Numbered from the stretch's first letter, positions 8,436 through 17,200 are shown. The stretch is 64,000 nt of DNA from UBA2882 sp051877575 (GCA_051877575.1 JBJEJA010000028.1:219810-283809), one strand, 5' to 3'. The notes: generated from the sequence alone by a model not told the origin. Numbers and translations: made by a program.

Positions 8436-8966
8436 ATGAAAGCTATACAGCATTTGAAAACCGTCTTATATCATAAATATCTGGTTATGCAGGGCTGCTT
8501 TCGGGTAGGACTTTATTATCAGGGGATCATGCATGATATGTCCAAATTCGCGCCGACGGAGTTTTTGGTCGGAGCGAAATATTTTCAGGGGACCAGAAGT
8601 CCGAACAATGCGGAAAGAGAAGCAATCGGCTATTCTGCTGCGTGGCTGCATCACAAGGGCAGGAATAAACATCATTTTGAATATTGGATTGATTACAGTG
8701 CTGTGGAGATCAAGGGCGGAATGGCGCCTGCGCCGATGCCGGTCAGATATGTGATCGAGATGTTTATGGACAGGGTTGCGGCATCCAAGGTATATGAAAA
8801 GGAAAATTATGATGATACCAAGCCCCTCGCATATTTTATGAAGGGAAAAGACTGTATGATGCATGAAAAGACCAAGAAGCAGCTGGTCATCCTGTTGAAA
8901 ATGCTTGCAAGAGACGGAGAGGAAAAGACATTTTCTTATATTAAACATGTGATTTTAAAAAAGTAA
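8436..8966 (+). CDS. DUF5662 family protein
   Basis: A 176-residue soluble protein matching DUF5662 as I recognise it: His-rich N-terminal part with HDMSKF (residues 34-39) and WLHHKGRNKHHFEYW near residue 70. These His/Asp groups resemble a metal site, but no activity is known to me. It starts one base after the stop of the GlgX-like gene and is probably cotranscribed with it. No membrane segment or signal peptide is present. The family call is moderately sure; function unknown. Confidence 0.7.
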   Translation: MKAIQHLKTVLYHKYLVMQGCFRVGLYYQGIMHDMSKFAPTEFLVGAKYFQGTRSPNNAEREAIGYSAAWLHHKGRNKHHFEYWIDYSAVEIKGGMAPAPMPVRYVIEMFMDRVAASKVYEKENYDDTKPLAYFMKGKDCMMHEKTKKQLVILLKMLARDGEEKTFSYIKHVILKK

Positions 8967-9031
8967 AGAGTTCATGAATGTCACACTTTATACATGAAAG
9001 CATAATTTACAGTATAAAGGAGTGAAAAAAT

Positions 9032-9295
9032 ATGAATTGTTTATGGTTAATCTTAATACTTTTGTGCTGTGGTAATAACGGATCCTGCGATAAGGATTGC
9101 GGATGCGGCAAAGAGTCCCAGTGCGGAAGGTGTAGAAGAGACGACGACTGCGGACGCAGAAGAGATGACGACTGTGGGCGCAGATCTCAGGATGACGATT
9201 GCGGTTGCGATGATGCATCCAGAAGAAGATCCATGCCTGCTTTTGGCAGAGGATCGGATAATGATACCTGCGGATGTGATATACAGGAAGATTGA
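9032..9295 (+). CDS. Small Cys/Asp/Arg-rich repeat protein
   Basis: An 87-residue protein that I do not recognise as a named family. A short hydrophobic N-terminus (LWLILILLCC) is followed by GNNG and a Cys-rich tail. The tail carries repeats of the form RRDDDCGR (three copies around residues 35-55) and ends in CGCD elements. The layout resembles small high-cysteine proteins annotated in other Lachnospiraceae, from memory only. A good AAAGGAG site lies 9 bases before the ATG, which supports real translation. The final 109 bases overlap the C-terminal end of the convergent rluA-type gene on the other strand. Metal binding or surface location is a guess. Confidence 0.65.
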   Translation: MNCLWLILILLCCGNNGSCDKDCGCGKESQCGRCRRDDDCGRRRDDDCGRRSQDDDCGCDDASRRRSMPAFGRGSDNDTCGCDIQED

Positions 9296-10176
9296 TGAGT
9301 CCAGAAAGAAGCCATATCTTCGGGCAAAGGAGCTTGGCAGGAAATCTGTTTTCCGGTCAGCGGCTGGGTAAATTCGATCGTTCCGGCATGAAGCGCATGT
9401 CTGGTCATAGCGGTACAATTGCCGCCGTAAAGGTCGTCTCCGGCCAAAGGATGTCCGATATGACTGAAATGAACACGAATCTGATGAGTGCGCCCGGTTT
9501 CCAAATGAACGGAAACCAGGGCGTAATTTTCTTTTTGTTCCATCACATGATAATGTGTGACAGCTCTGGAGCCGTTGGCAAAATCCACGCATCGGGTGAT
9601 CAGGGAATCGTCATAGCGGGCAATGGGAGCGTCAATGGTCCCGCGTTCAGGCAACTGCCCTTCCGCGATGGCAGTATATGTCTTTGAGATTTCTCCTTTT
9701 GCGGCGAGTGCCGATAACATGGCGGCACTGATGATATGTTTGGCAATCAGTACCAGTCCTGAGGTGTTTTTGTCCAGACGGTTGACAGGGCGGTACACAA
9801 AGCTTGTTCCCTGTGCGGCATAATAAGCGCAGACCGCATTGCCGAGAGAGTCTGCGTGATGATACATGGAAGGAATGCTGGGCATGCCCCATGGCTTATC
9901 GATGATCAAAAGATCCTCATCTTCATAGAGGACGGAAAGGTCGGAAGGAATGGGCTCGATGTCGGATGAGCTTTCTTCTGTAATATGGATACAAAGCTCA
10001 TCTCCTGCGGAGAGTTTTCTGTTGACAAATGCCCAGGTTCCGTTCAATAAAATGCTTTCCGGAATTTTCTTTAAATAAATGATGTTCTTGGCGGAATAAC
10101 CCTGATGCAGCAAAAAATCGTGGATGGTGCGGTTTTCAGACTGCTCATCAATGATATAGCGGATGATACGTTCCAT
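9187..10176 (-). CDS. RluA-family 23S/tRNA pseudouridine synthase
   Basis: A 329-residue pseudouridine synthase. The N-terminal S4-like segment (residues 15-65, HDFLLHQGYSAKNI) is followed by the catalytic domain. The signature is VNRLDKNTSGLVLIAKH near residue 130, with the catalytic Asp in RLD. Further conserved segments are LETGRTHQIRVHFSHIGHPLAGDDLYGG. It converts uridine to pseudouridine in rRNA or tRNA; the exact site cannot be told. The family core ends near PLPEDM (about residue 288). The last 40 residues are Ser/Gln-rich and are read antisense through the Cys-rich small gene, so the tail is probably an acquired extension. AAAAGGAG precedes the ATG. Confidence 0.9.
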   Translation of the reverse strand: MERIIRYIIDEQSENRTIHDFLLHQGYSAKNIIYLKKIPESILLNGTWAFVNRKLSAGDELCIHITEESSSDIEPIPSDLSVLYEDEDLLIIDKPWGMPSIPSMYHHADSLGNAVCAYYAAQGTSFVYRPVNRLDKNTSGLVLIAKHIISAAMLSALAAKGEISKTYTAIAEGQLPERGTIDAPIARYDDSLITRCVDFANGSRAVTHYHVMEQKENYALVSVHLETGRTHQIRVHFSHIGHPLAGDDLYGGNCTAMTRHALHAGTIEFTQPLTGKQISCQAPLPEDMASFWTHQSSCISHPQVSLSDPLPKAGMDLLLDASSQPQSSS

Positions 10177-10246
10177 AGGTGGCTCCTTTTCTTTTGTTAC
10201 CTGTTATCATCATAACACATTTGCGGTAAATATATTGTAAAATCTC

Positions 10247-10275
10247 TTAACAAGGAAATTTTTACATGATATAAT
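10247..10275 (+). promoter_or_regulatory. Sigma-A promoter of the lactonase-like gene
   Basis: TTAACA (10247-10252), 17-base spacer, TATAAT (10270-10275) with an extended -10 TG one base upstream. The ATG follows 34 bases later. Confidence 0.75.
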
Positions 10276-10309
10276 TTAAGCTATCAGAAAGAAATGGAGC
10301 GTAGAGCAG

Positions 10310-11371
10310 ATGAATAAGGACAAATATGTAGCTTATGTTTCGACTTATACCATGAATGACAATCACGGTATTACCATTTATGATGTGGATATGAAGAATG
10401 GCAGGTTTATAGAAAAGGCCCAGGTGGAGATTACCAATTCTTCTTATGTGACGATATCTCATAATAAAAAATATTTATATTCCATTACGGACTTTGGGGT
10501 TGAGGCTTACCAGATCCAGAAAGACGGCAGCCTCAAGGTCATCAATCACGGTTCCATCAACGGCATGAGAGGTTGTTATCTGTCTACCGATTATGAGGAC
10601 AAGTATCTGTTTGTGGCAGGATATCATGACGGAAAGATTACCGTATTGAGACTGCAGGAGGACGGCGGTATCGGTGAGATTACGGATGAAATATTCCACA
10701 AGGGTCTGGGCAGCATTGCGGAACGCAATTTCAGACCGCATGTCAGCTGTGTAAAAATGACAAGGGATAACAAATATCTGATGGCTGCGGATCTTGGCAT
10801 GGATCATACCAATGTATATCGCATGAACCATGTGACCGGAAAATTGAAAATGGTGGATGTGATTAGGAGCGAGCAGGAATCGGCGCCCAGACATATCAAG
10901 ATGACAAAAGACGGCAAGTTTGTTTATATCGTTCATGAAATCAAAAATTACATTGATGTTTATGCTTATGAAGAAGTCAATGACAATCCGGAATTTACCA
11001 AAGTGGCGACGTATCCGACTTTAAATGATTATCATGCGGGAGGATCCGCTGCCAGTGCACTGAATTTTTCCGATGACGAAAATTATCTTGTCAGCTCCAC
11101 GGCGGGAGATAACAGCGTTGTTTTATTCCGTATCAATCATAAGACGGGCGAGTTACAGAAACTGTTTTGTCTGCCCATCAGCGGAGAATATCCGAAGGAT
11201 GCGGCGCTGTTTCCCGACAATAAGCATCTGGTGTCGTTGAATCACGAATCCAATACACTGACATTTTTCAATGTGGATACCGTAAAAGGACTGCTTGTCA
11301 TGAACGGAAAAGAGATGAAGATAGACAGGCCTAACTGTGTTATTTTCCATAAGCTCGAAGATGAAGAATAA
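10310..11371 (+). CDS. Lactonase-family beta-propeller protein
   Basis: A 353-residue protein of the lactonase (Pgl/YkgB-like, PF10282) family, a seven-bladed propeller. Repeated blades such as VTISHNKKYLYSITDFGVEAYQI and VKMTRDNKYLMAADLGMDHTNVYRM are visible across the whole length, and PRHIKMTKDGKFVYIVHE is typical. Some members hydrolyse 6-phosphogluconolactone; many have no proven activity. No zwf or gnd gene is near, so the substrate is open. It has its own strong promoter and no signal peptide. The following gene starts 29 bases after the stop. Confidence 0.82.
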   Translation: MNKDKYVAYVSTYTMNDNHGITIYDVDMKNGRFIEKAQVEITNSSYVTISHNKKYLYSITDFGVEAYQIQKDGSLKVINHGSINGMRGCYLSTDYEDKYLFVAGYHDGKITVLRLQEDGGIGEITDEIFHKGLGSIAERNFRPHVSCVKMTRDNKYLMAADLGMDHTNVYRMNHVTGKLKMVDVIRSEQESAPRHIKMTKDGKFVYIVHEIKNYIDVYAYEEVNDNPEFTKVATYPTLNDYHAGGSAASALNFSDDENYLVSSTAGDNSVVLFRINHKTGELQKLFCLPISGEYPKDAALFPDNKHLVSLNHESNTLTFFNVDTVKGLLVMNGKEMKIDRPNCVIFHKLEDEE

Positions 11372-11400
11372 ATAATCTGAAAGAACGGGGAGGATATGAA

Positions 11401-11991
11401 GTGGAAGGAGATCAGAAGGCGGGAAAAAAGTGGCTTCTTGGAATGGGCGTTCTTTTAATAGTCCTTGTATTGGCAGTCATGATTGTATTTTTGCCGAACG
11501 GTTCTGCGGACGAAGGAAAGCCGTTGGCCGGTAAGGAGCAGAATCCCGATCCGGTTGTTACAGAGCAGACGAAAGATGATGTTGGGGCATGGGAAGAAGG
11601 CAGTATTTTTCATAATAACCACGAAGTAAGGATAAAATGTCCCGAGGCCGGTCATCCGGATCCGGAAAGCGATTGGCGTACAAGCTACAGCGATGAAGAA
11701 AGAGAATGGGATTTGGATATTGCCTTTTGCTTTGTAGATGAGATGCCACAGAATGAGACAGACAGTATGTCTGCAGACACCTTATGGGGACACAATGTTT
11801 CTTATTATGTTGAAAATGCGGCTGATGATAAGGATATGATTGATGAGTCGCTTACGGCGTTTATGACTGTGGATACAGATACTTTTCTTCGGGTTGAGAT
11901 CAAAAACCTTCATAGCTCATTGACAGATGCGGAAGAACTGCTGCATAATGATGATTTTCAGGAAAGCTTTTTTGTGGAAATTGTAAATTAG
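11401..11991 (+). CDS. Unknown membrane-anchored protein
   Basis: A 196-residue protein of unrecognised family. Residues 9-30 form one transmembrane helix (WLLGMGVLLIVLVLAVMIVF) after a basic start, and the rest is an acidic, probably extracellular domain. It has no lipobox. The start is GTG, chosen because GGGGAGGA sits 6 bases upstream; the ATG at 11396 is in another frame. It may share a transcript with the lactonase-like gene. A strong hairpin terminator follows. Confidence 0.65.
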   Translation: MEGDQKAGKKWLLGMGVLLIVLVLAVMIVFLPNGSADEGKPLAGKEQNPDPVVTEQTKDDVGAWEEGSIFHNNHEVRIKCPEAGHPDPESDWRTSYSDEEREWDLDIAFCFVDEMPQNETDSMSADTLWGHNVSYYVENAADDKDMIDESLTAFMTVDTDTFLRVEIKNLHSSLTDAEELLHNDDFQESFFVEIVN

Positions 11992-12021
11992 ATGTGTGGA
12001 ATTATAGGATAGAAACTAAGT

Positions 12022-12067
12022 AAAAATACATCTGTCTCAGAACTGTTTTGTGACAGATGTATTTTTT
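12022..12067. terminator. Bidirectional terminator between the anchored protein and aroC
   Basis: The stem AAAAATACATCTGTC pairs with GACAGATGTATTTTT around a 15-base loop. A-runs on one side and T-runs on the other allow it to serve both converging genes. Confidence 0.85.
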
Positions 12068-12088
12068 ATGAAAAGTTTCCTGCATCTA

Positions 12089-13189
12089 TTAGTCTGTATA
12101 GATTTTTTTTAGGTAATCCATGCGGGAATTCATATTGTCCATCATCAGATCCAGAATGGTCAGGGCAGTCATAGCCTCTACGACAACAACGGCTCTCGGA
12201 ACGATGATCGGATCGTGTCGACCCTTGATATTGACGGAAATTTCCTCGCCGGATTTATTGACCGTCTCCTGTGTTTTGTATATGGACGGAGTGGGTTTGA
12301 TATGAGCACGCAATACGATGCGGTCTCCGTCGCTGATGCCGCCTAAGATGCCGCCTGCATGATTGGTCTTTTTGGTTACATTGCCGTTATCCAGGGTAAA
12401 AGCATCATTGTTGCCGCTTCCGAGGCGGGAGGATACTTCTATACCATCACCGATTTCGAAGGCTTTGACGGCACCGATGGACATGACTGCCTGAGCAAGT
12501 CTGGCATCCAGCTTATCAAAAACGGGTTCGCCGATACCGGCAGGCATATGATCTACGATACATTCAATGACACCGCCCGCAGAATCTGTATCCGACATAC
12601 ATTTTTCCAAAAATGCGGAAGCTTCTTCGGAAGCCTGTGCATCGGGCATGGCGGTAGGTGTGGATGTGATCAGGGATTGGTCAAAACGGTCATAATCAAT
12701 GGAAACAGGTCCGATGGATTTCGCATAAGCGCATATCTCAATTCCCAATTCCTTTAAAATCTTTAAGGCAATGGCACCGCCGGCGACTCTGCCGATGGTT
12801 TCCCTGCCGGAAGAGCGTCCGCCGCCGCGGTAATCCCGGAAGCCGTATTTTGCATCAAAGGTAAAGTCCGCATGTCCCGGACGGTAATAGGAAGCAATCT
12901 CACTGTAATCCGAGGAACGCTGGGATGTGTTACGAACCAAAAGAGCAATCGGGGTTCCGGTTGTCCTGCCTTCAAAAATGCCGGACAAAATTTCAACGGC
13001 ATCGCTTTCCGCACGTTTGGTCGCATATCTGGAGTTGCCGGGTTTTCTGCGGTCTAAATAGATCTGAATATCTTCCGAAGAGAGTGAGAGTCCGGCGGGA
13101 ACGCCGTCCACCACAACACCGATCCCTTCTCCGTGGGATTCTCCAAAGGTCTGTATTGTAAAATGTTTTCCGAATAATGAACCTGCCAT
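12089..13189 (-). CDS. aroC: Chorismate synthase
   Basis: A 366-residue enzyme with all AroC signatures: GESHGEGIGVVVDGVPAG (residues 17-34), RRKPGNSRYATKRAESD, YRPGHADFTFDAKYGFRDYRGGGRSSGRET and, near the C-terminus, GRHDPIIVPRAVVVVEAM. It forms chorismate from 5-enolpyruvylshikimate-3-phosphate with reduced FMN, the last common step of aromatic biosynthesis. It stands alone here; no other shikimate gene is in the window. It is transcribed opposite to both neighbours and ends at a shared terminator. Confidence 0.98.
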   Translation of the reverse strand: MAGSLFGKHFTIQTFGESHGEGIGVVVDGVPAGLSLSSEDIQIYLDRRKPGNSRYATKRAESDAVEILSGIFEGRTTGTPIALLVRNTSQRSSDYSEIASYYRPGHADFTFDAKYGFRDYRGGGRSSGRETIGRVAGGAIALKILKELGIEICAYAKSIGPVSIDYDRFDQSLITSTPTAMPDAQASEEASAFLEKCMSDTDSAGGVIECIVDHMPAGIGEPVFDKLDARLAQAVMSIGAVKAFEIGDGIEVSSRLGSGNNDAFTLDNGNVTKKTNHAGGILGGISDGDRIVLRAHIKPTPSIYKTQETVNKSGEEISVNIKGRHDPIIVPRAVVVVEAMTALTILDLMMDNMNSRMDYLKKIYTD

Positions 13190-13228
13190 AAAATCTGTTT
13201 CCTTTCAACCTTTTTTGTTTCCATTAGC

Positions 13229-13257
13229 ATTATAATGGATTTTGGAAAAAGCCGCAA
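13229..13257 (-). promoter_or_regulatory. Sigma-A promoter of aroC
   Basis: Minus strand TTGCGG (13257-13252), 17-base spacer and TATAAT (13234-13229), 40 bases before the aroC ATG. Confidence 0.6.
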
Positions 13258-13352
13258 TAGATACAAAATGCTGTCATGAAGTTGTGGAATTTTGGGAAAA
13301 TGTAGTGTAGAATAAGAAAAGCATCGTTGATATATGGTTGATTGAGGGATAT

Positions 13353-14264
13353 ATGAAATCGAATTTATCGAATAAAAAATCTTTTTTTCATAAATACAAA
13401 TTGCTGTGTCTGTTTGGCTTATTATTTTTGTATGTTGCAGGTTGCAGTTTTGCATGGAATGCAATGTCTGTCTATGTATTTGCTTACGGACAGGAAGAAA
13501 ATGCGGCAGAGACAATAAACCCGGAGGATGGTTATATTCTGCTGGAGGATTCGGATATTCTCAGCGGATATGAAAACGGTGAGCGGGAATTTGTCAGCGA
13601 CAGTGAAATGATGTCTGCAGAAGAGATATTGTCCGGGAACTCCATTGATGATCTGGATGAGTCGGAAGAAGAAGCGGAACTTTCCAAAGATGACTGGCGG
13701 CTCGTTTTGATCAATAAGCAGCATTCCATTCCGGAGGATTACACGTTTACGTTCGGGGAGATCAATACCATGAAGGGGACGATGAAATGCGATGAAAGGA
13801 TCATTCCGGATCTTTTAAAGATGCTGCAGGCGGCTAAGGATGACGGTATCAATCTGCAAATTTGTTCGCCTTATCGAGATATGGACAGACAGACCTATTT
13901 GTTTGACAAGAAGATCAAAGCATATATGAAACAGGGAATGTCATATATGGACGCATATGCATTGACCGCACAGGCGGTTACCGTGCCGGGGGCATCGGAG
14001 CATCAGATCGGACTTGCCCTGGATATTGTATGTGACAGTTATTCCTATTTGAATGAAGGATTTGGTGATACAGAGGCGGGAAAATGGTTGGCAGAACACA
14101 GCTGTGAATACGGGTTTATTCTGCGCTATCCCAAAGGAAAGGAATATATTACGGGAATTGAATATGAACCGTGGCATTTCCGTTACGTAGGAACGGAAGC
14201 GGCAATGATCATAACGAAAGAGGATTTGACACTGGAAGAATTTGTGGCATCATTGGAGGATTAA
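13353..14264 (+). CDS. VanY-type D-alanyl-D-alanine carboxypeptidase
   Basis: A 303-residue M15B peptidase. The N-terminus has a basic start and a hydrophobic segment with a cysteine (LCLFGLLFLYVAGCSFAW, residues 17-34), so it is membrane-anchored or a lipoprotein. An acidic linker (residues 60-110) leads to the catalytic domain. That domain shows the zinc and catalytic motifs SEHQIGLALDIV (His and Asp) and EPWHFRYVG (Glu and His). It should trim D-Ala from cell-wall stem peptides outside the cell. ATG 13353 is preferred over TTG 13338 because of the GAGGGA just upstream. tgt starts 7 bases after its stop. Confidence 0.85.
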   Translation: MKSNLSNKKSFFHKYKLLCLFGLLFLYVAGCSFAWNAMSVYVFAYGQEENAAETINPEDGYILLEDSDILSGYENGEREFVSDSEMMSAEEILSGNSIDDLDESEEEAELSKDDWRLVLINKQHSIPEDYTFTFGEINTMKGTMKCDERIIPDLLKMLQAAKDDGINLQICSPYRDMDRQTYLFDKKIKAYMKQGMSYMDAYALTAQAVTVPGASEHQIGLALDIVCDSYSYLNEGFGDTEAGKWLAEHSCEYGFILRYPKGKEYITGIEYEPWHFRYVGTEAAMIITKEDLTLEEFVASLED

Positions 14265-14271
14265 TATCAGA

Positions 14272-15408
14272 ATGTATGAATTGTTAAAAAAAGAGGGAAG
14301 AGCAAAGCGTGGCCGTCTTCATACGGTACATGGGACGGTAGAAACGCCGGTGTTTATGAATGTGGGAACGGTGGCTGCTATCAAGGGCGCGGTTTCTACA
14401 GAGGATTTGGAGCAGATCGGAACACAGATTGAGTTATCCAATACTTATCATCTTCATGTGAGACCGGGAGATGAGATTGTCAAAAAAATGGGAGGACTTC
14501 ATAAATTTATGAGCTGGAACAAGCCGATTTTAACGGATTCGGGCGGCTTCCAGGTGTTCTCTCTGGCCGGACTGCGAAGTATAAAAGAGGAAGGGGTAAC
14601 CTTTCATTCCCATATCGACGGGAGAAAGATTTTTATGGGACCGGAGGAGAGTATGCAGATACAATCCAATCTGGCTTCCACGATTGCCATGGCTTTTGAC
14701 GAATGTCCTCCTGCGCTGGCGGACAAGGATTATGTGGAAAAGTCTGTGGAGCGGACAACCAGATGGCTGGAGCGTTGCAAAACGGAAATGACAAGACTGA
14801 ACGGATTGGATGATACGATCAATAGGGAACAGCTGTTGTTTGGCATCAATCAGGGAGCTGTTTACCCGGATATCCGTATCGAGCATGCAAAACGAATTGC
14901 GGAATTTGATCTGCCGGGATATGCCATAGGCGGTTTGGCGGTGGGCGAAAGTCATGAACAGATGTACCACATCCTGGATGAGACTATCCCGTATCTGCCT
15001 GATGATAAGCCCACTTATCTGATGGGAGTGGGAACGCCGGCTAATATTCTGGAGGCGGTAGACCGGGGCGTAGACTTCTTTGATTGTGTTTATCCCACGA
15101 GGAACGGCAGACATGCCCATCTGTATACCAAATACGGAAAGATCAACCTGTTGAACGCAAAGTATGAAACGGATGACAGACCGGTGGAAGAAGGATGCGG
15201 ATGTCCTGCGTGCCGCAGATATTCCAGAGCTTATATCAGACATCTGCTGAAGGCAAAGGAAATGCTGGGGATGCGGCTATGTGTATTACACAATCTGTAT
15301 TTTTATAATCATCTGATGGAAGATATCCGAAAAGCACTGGATGAAGGAAGATATGCAGCTTTCAAAAAGGAGATGCTCGATTCCATGTCTGTGGGAGAGA
15401 AGAGTTGA
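14272..15408 (+). CDS. tgt: Queuine/preQ1 tRNA-ribosyltransferase
   Basis: A 378-residue tRNA-guanine transglycosylase. It exchanges guanine 34 of GUN-anticodon tRNAs for preQ1. Motifs are LTDSGGFQVFSL (nucleotide and catalytic region, about residues 85-96), FDECPP, IGGLAVGE and the second catalytic Asp in DRGVDFFDCVYPTRNGRHAH. The zinc site is CGCPAC with a downstream His. The ATG at 14272 follows GGAGG. The order with yajC next is common in clostridia. Other queuosine genes are not in the window. Confidence 0.97.
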   Translation: MYELLKKEGRAKRGRLHTVHGTVETPVFMNVGTVAAIKGAVSTEDLEQIGTQIELSNTYHLHVRPGDEIVKKMGGLHKFMSWNKPILTDSGGFQVFSLAGLRSIKEEGVTFHSHIDGRKIFMGPEESMQIQSNLASTIAMAFDECPPALADKDYVEKSVERTTRWLERCKTEMTRLNGLDDTINREQLLFGINQGAVYPDIRIEHAKRIAEFDLPGYAIGGLAVGESHEQMYHILDETIPYLPDDKPTYLMGVGTPANILEAVDRGVDFFDCVYPTRNGRHAHLYTKYGKINLLNAKYETDDRPVEEGCGCPACRRYSRAYIRHLLKAKEMLGMRLCVLHNLYFYNHLMEDIRKALDEGRYAAFKKEMLDSMSVGEKS

Positions 15409-15437
15409 ACCGGAAACTATTAAATTTATAAAAATAC

Positions 15438-15466
15438 TTGAAGAAATGGTATATTTTGTGTATGAT
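15438..15466 (+). promoter_or_regulatory. Sigma-A promoter of yajC
   Basis: TTGAAG (15438-15443) and TATGAT (15461-15466) with a 17-base spacer, 35 bases before the yajC ATG. Confidence 0.65.
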
Positions 15467-15500
15467 GTGTTTTAGTTAATTACAGATTTGGAGGTCCGTT

Positions 15501-15815
15501 ATGGGAATTTTATTGAGTGAAACAACAGAGACAGCAGGCTATAATCCGATTTTGATGATTGTTGTATGGGTTGCTATTTTGGCCCTTATGATGTGGGTCA
15601 TGGGTGGTTCACAGAGAAAAGAGCAGAAAAGATTGAATGCGATGCTCAGTGAATTGCAGATCGGTGACAGTGTACTGACAACCAGCGGCTTTTACGGTAT
15701 GGTAATCGATATTTCCGATGATACGGTCATTGTTGAATTCGGTAATAATAAAAACTGCAGAATTCCGATGAACAAAACAGCAATCGCACAGGTTGAGAAG
15801 CCCGGTGCGGAATAA
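15501..15815 (+). CDS. yajC: Preprotein translocase accessory subunit YajC
   Basis: A 104-residue protein with one N-terminal transmembrane helix (LMIVVWVAILALMMWVMG, residues 18-35) and the YajC motif RKEQKRLNAMLSELQIGDSVLTTSGFYG. It belongs to the SecDF-YajC complex that assists Sec export. secD and secF are not the next genes here; a terminator follows. Length and layout are normal for the family. Confidence 0.93.
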   Translation: MGILLSETTETAGYNPILMIVVWVAILALMMWVMGGSQRKEQKRLNAMLSELQIGDSVLTTSGFYGMVIDISDDTVIVEFGNNKNCRIPMNKTAIAQVEKPGAE

Positions 15816-15851
15816 GATCATCCTGTTTTTCGATGCTGAGTTTATGAAATG

Positions 15852-15897
15852 TCACACCTGAAAGATGATTTATCATTTGATGGTGTGATATTTTTTT
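15852..15897 (+). terminator. Terminator after yajC
   Basis: TCACACC pairs with GGTGTGA; a nested GATGA/TCATT stem fills the loop. Seven T residues follow (15891-15897). Confidence 0.75.
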
Positions 15898-15920
15898 ATC
15901 TGTTGTGTGTCGGATACATA

Positions 15921-15926
15921 TATAAT
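15921..15926 (+). promoter_or_regulatory. -10 box upstream of the leuB leader
   Basis: TATAAT within CATATATAATAACC, 52 bases before the small leader reading frame and about 174 before leuB. The -35 region is poor, which suits an activated promoter; that is inference. Confidence 0.4.
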
Positions 15927-15977
15927 AACCAATATTTATAAATGACATTCCATATAGTTATACAAAGGGGTTTAGCT

Positions 15978-16022
15978 ATGAAATGTGTTGATATTTACGG
16001 CAGTTTCCTATATGATAAATAA
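15978..16022 (+). CDS. Possible 14-residue leader peptide upstream of leuB
   Basis: A short frame, MKCVDIYGSFLYDK, begins 7 bases after the good ribosome site AAAGGGG in the 284-base gap before leuB. It contains single Val, Ile and Leu codons, not a run, so it is not a classical attenuation peptide. Behind it, GGCTATC...GGTAGCC (16049-16079) can form a hairpin that ends just before the leuB ribosome site. Translation is unproven. Confidence 0.3.
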   Translation: MKCVDIYGSFLYDK

Positions 16023-16099
16023 GACAGAGTATCCATGGGAAAAACGGGTACGAGTTAAGGCTATCAAAACAGGGTAGCCGGAGAAACGGAGGAAGAAAA

Positions 16100-17200
16100 A
16101 TGGAGTTAAATATTGTTTGTATTCCGGGAGACGGCATTGGGCCGGAGATTGTGGCAGAAGCCAAAAAAGTGCTGGATGCGGTTGGCAGAAAATTCGGTCA
16201 TACGATGAAATATACGGATATTTTAATGGGAGGTGCATCCATTGATGTGCATGGAGTCCCGCTGACAGACGAGGCCATTGAGACGGCCAAATCCGCAGAT
16301 GCCGTTTTGATGGGTTCCATAGGAGGAAATACCACGACCAGTCCGTGGTACCGGCTGCCGCCGCAGTTAAGGCCGGAAGCAGGACTTTTAAAGATCAGAA
16401 AGGCTTTGAATCTCTTTGCAAATTTAAGACCGGCTGTTTTATATGATGAACTGGCAGGAGCCTGCCCGTTAAAAGAAGAGATTTCCCAAAAAGGCTTTGA
16501 TATGATGATCATGAGAGAACTGACCGGCGGTTTATATTTTGGTGAGAGAAAGACCGAAGAGGTTGACGGTAAGCTGGTAGCAGTGGATACCCTGACTTAT
16601 TCCGAAGATGAAATCAGACGGATTGCGGTCAAGGGTTTTGATATTGCCATGAAGAGAAATAAAAAAGTGACCAGCGTGGATAAAGCAAATGTGTTGGATT
16701 CTTCCCGGTTGTGGAGAAAAGTTGTGGAAGAGGTTGCAAAGGATTATCCCGAAGTTACATTGGAGCATATGCTTGTGGATAACTGTGCGATGCAGCTTGT
16801 GAAAGATCCGGCACAGTTTGATGTGATCCTGACCGAGAATATGTTTGGAGATATTTTATCCGATGAAGCGAGTATGGTAACAGGTTCTATCGGTATGCTG
16901 GCATCCGCTTCCCTGAACGATACGAAGTTTGGACTCTATGAGCCCAGCCACGGAAGCGCACCGGATATTGCGGGATTAGACATTGCTAATCCTATTGCGA
17001 CGGTATTATCCGCATCTATGATGCTCCGCTATTCTTTTGATCTGGATAAAGAGGCAGATGCCATTGACAATGCCGTGAAACAGGTGTTAAAAGATGGCTA
17101 TCGTACTGTGGATATCATGCCGCAGGATGAAAACGAAAAAATAAAGGTTAAGCAGGTCGGCTGTGCGGAAATGGGAAAACTGCTTGCAGAGAGAATTTAA
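16100..17200 (+). CDS. leuB: 3-isopropylmalate dehydrogenase
   Basis: A 366-residue beta-decarboxylating dehydrogenase. It oxidises 3-isopropylmalate to 2-ketoisocaproate with NAD in leucine synthesis. Visible signatures are IPGDGIGPEI (8-17), LLKIRKALNLFANLRP, the substrate region MRELTGGLYFGER and DKANVLDSSRLWRKVV, and the metal/NAD region NMFGDILSDEASMVTGSIGMLASAS followed by EPSHGSAPDIAG. The NLFANLRP and GGLYFGER forms point to LeuB rather than isocitrate or tartrate dehydrogenase. It leads the leuB-ilvD-ilvB group. Its partners leuC and leuD lie 46 kb away at the right end of the window. Confidence 0.97.
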   Translation: MELNIVCIPGDGIGPEIVAEAKKVLDAVGRKFGHTMKYTDILMGGASIDVHGVPLTDEAIETAKSADAVLMGSIGGNTTTSPWYRLPPQLRPEAGLLKIRKALNLFANLRPAVLYDELAGACPLKEEISQKGFDMMIMRELTGGLYFGERKTEEVDGKLVAVDTLTYSEDEIRRIAVKGFDIAMKRNKKVTSVDKANVLDSSRLWRKVVEEVAKDYPEVTLEHMLVDNCAMQLVKDPAQFDVILTENMFGDILSDEASMVTGSIGMLASASLNDTKFGLYEPSHGSAPDIAGLDIANPIATVLSASMMLRYSFDLDKEADAIDNAVKQVLKDGYRTVDIMPQDENEKIKVKQVGCAEMGKLLAERI

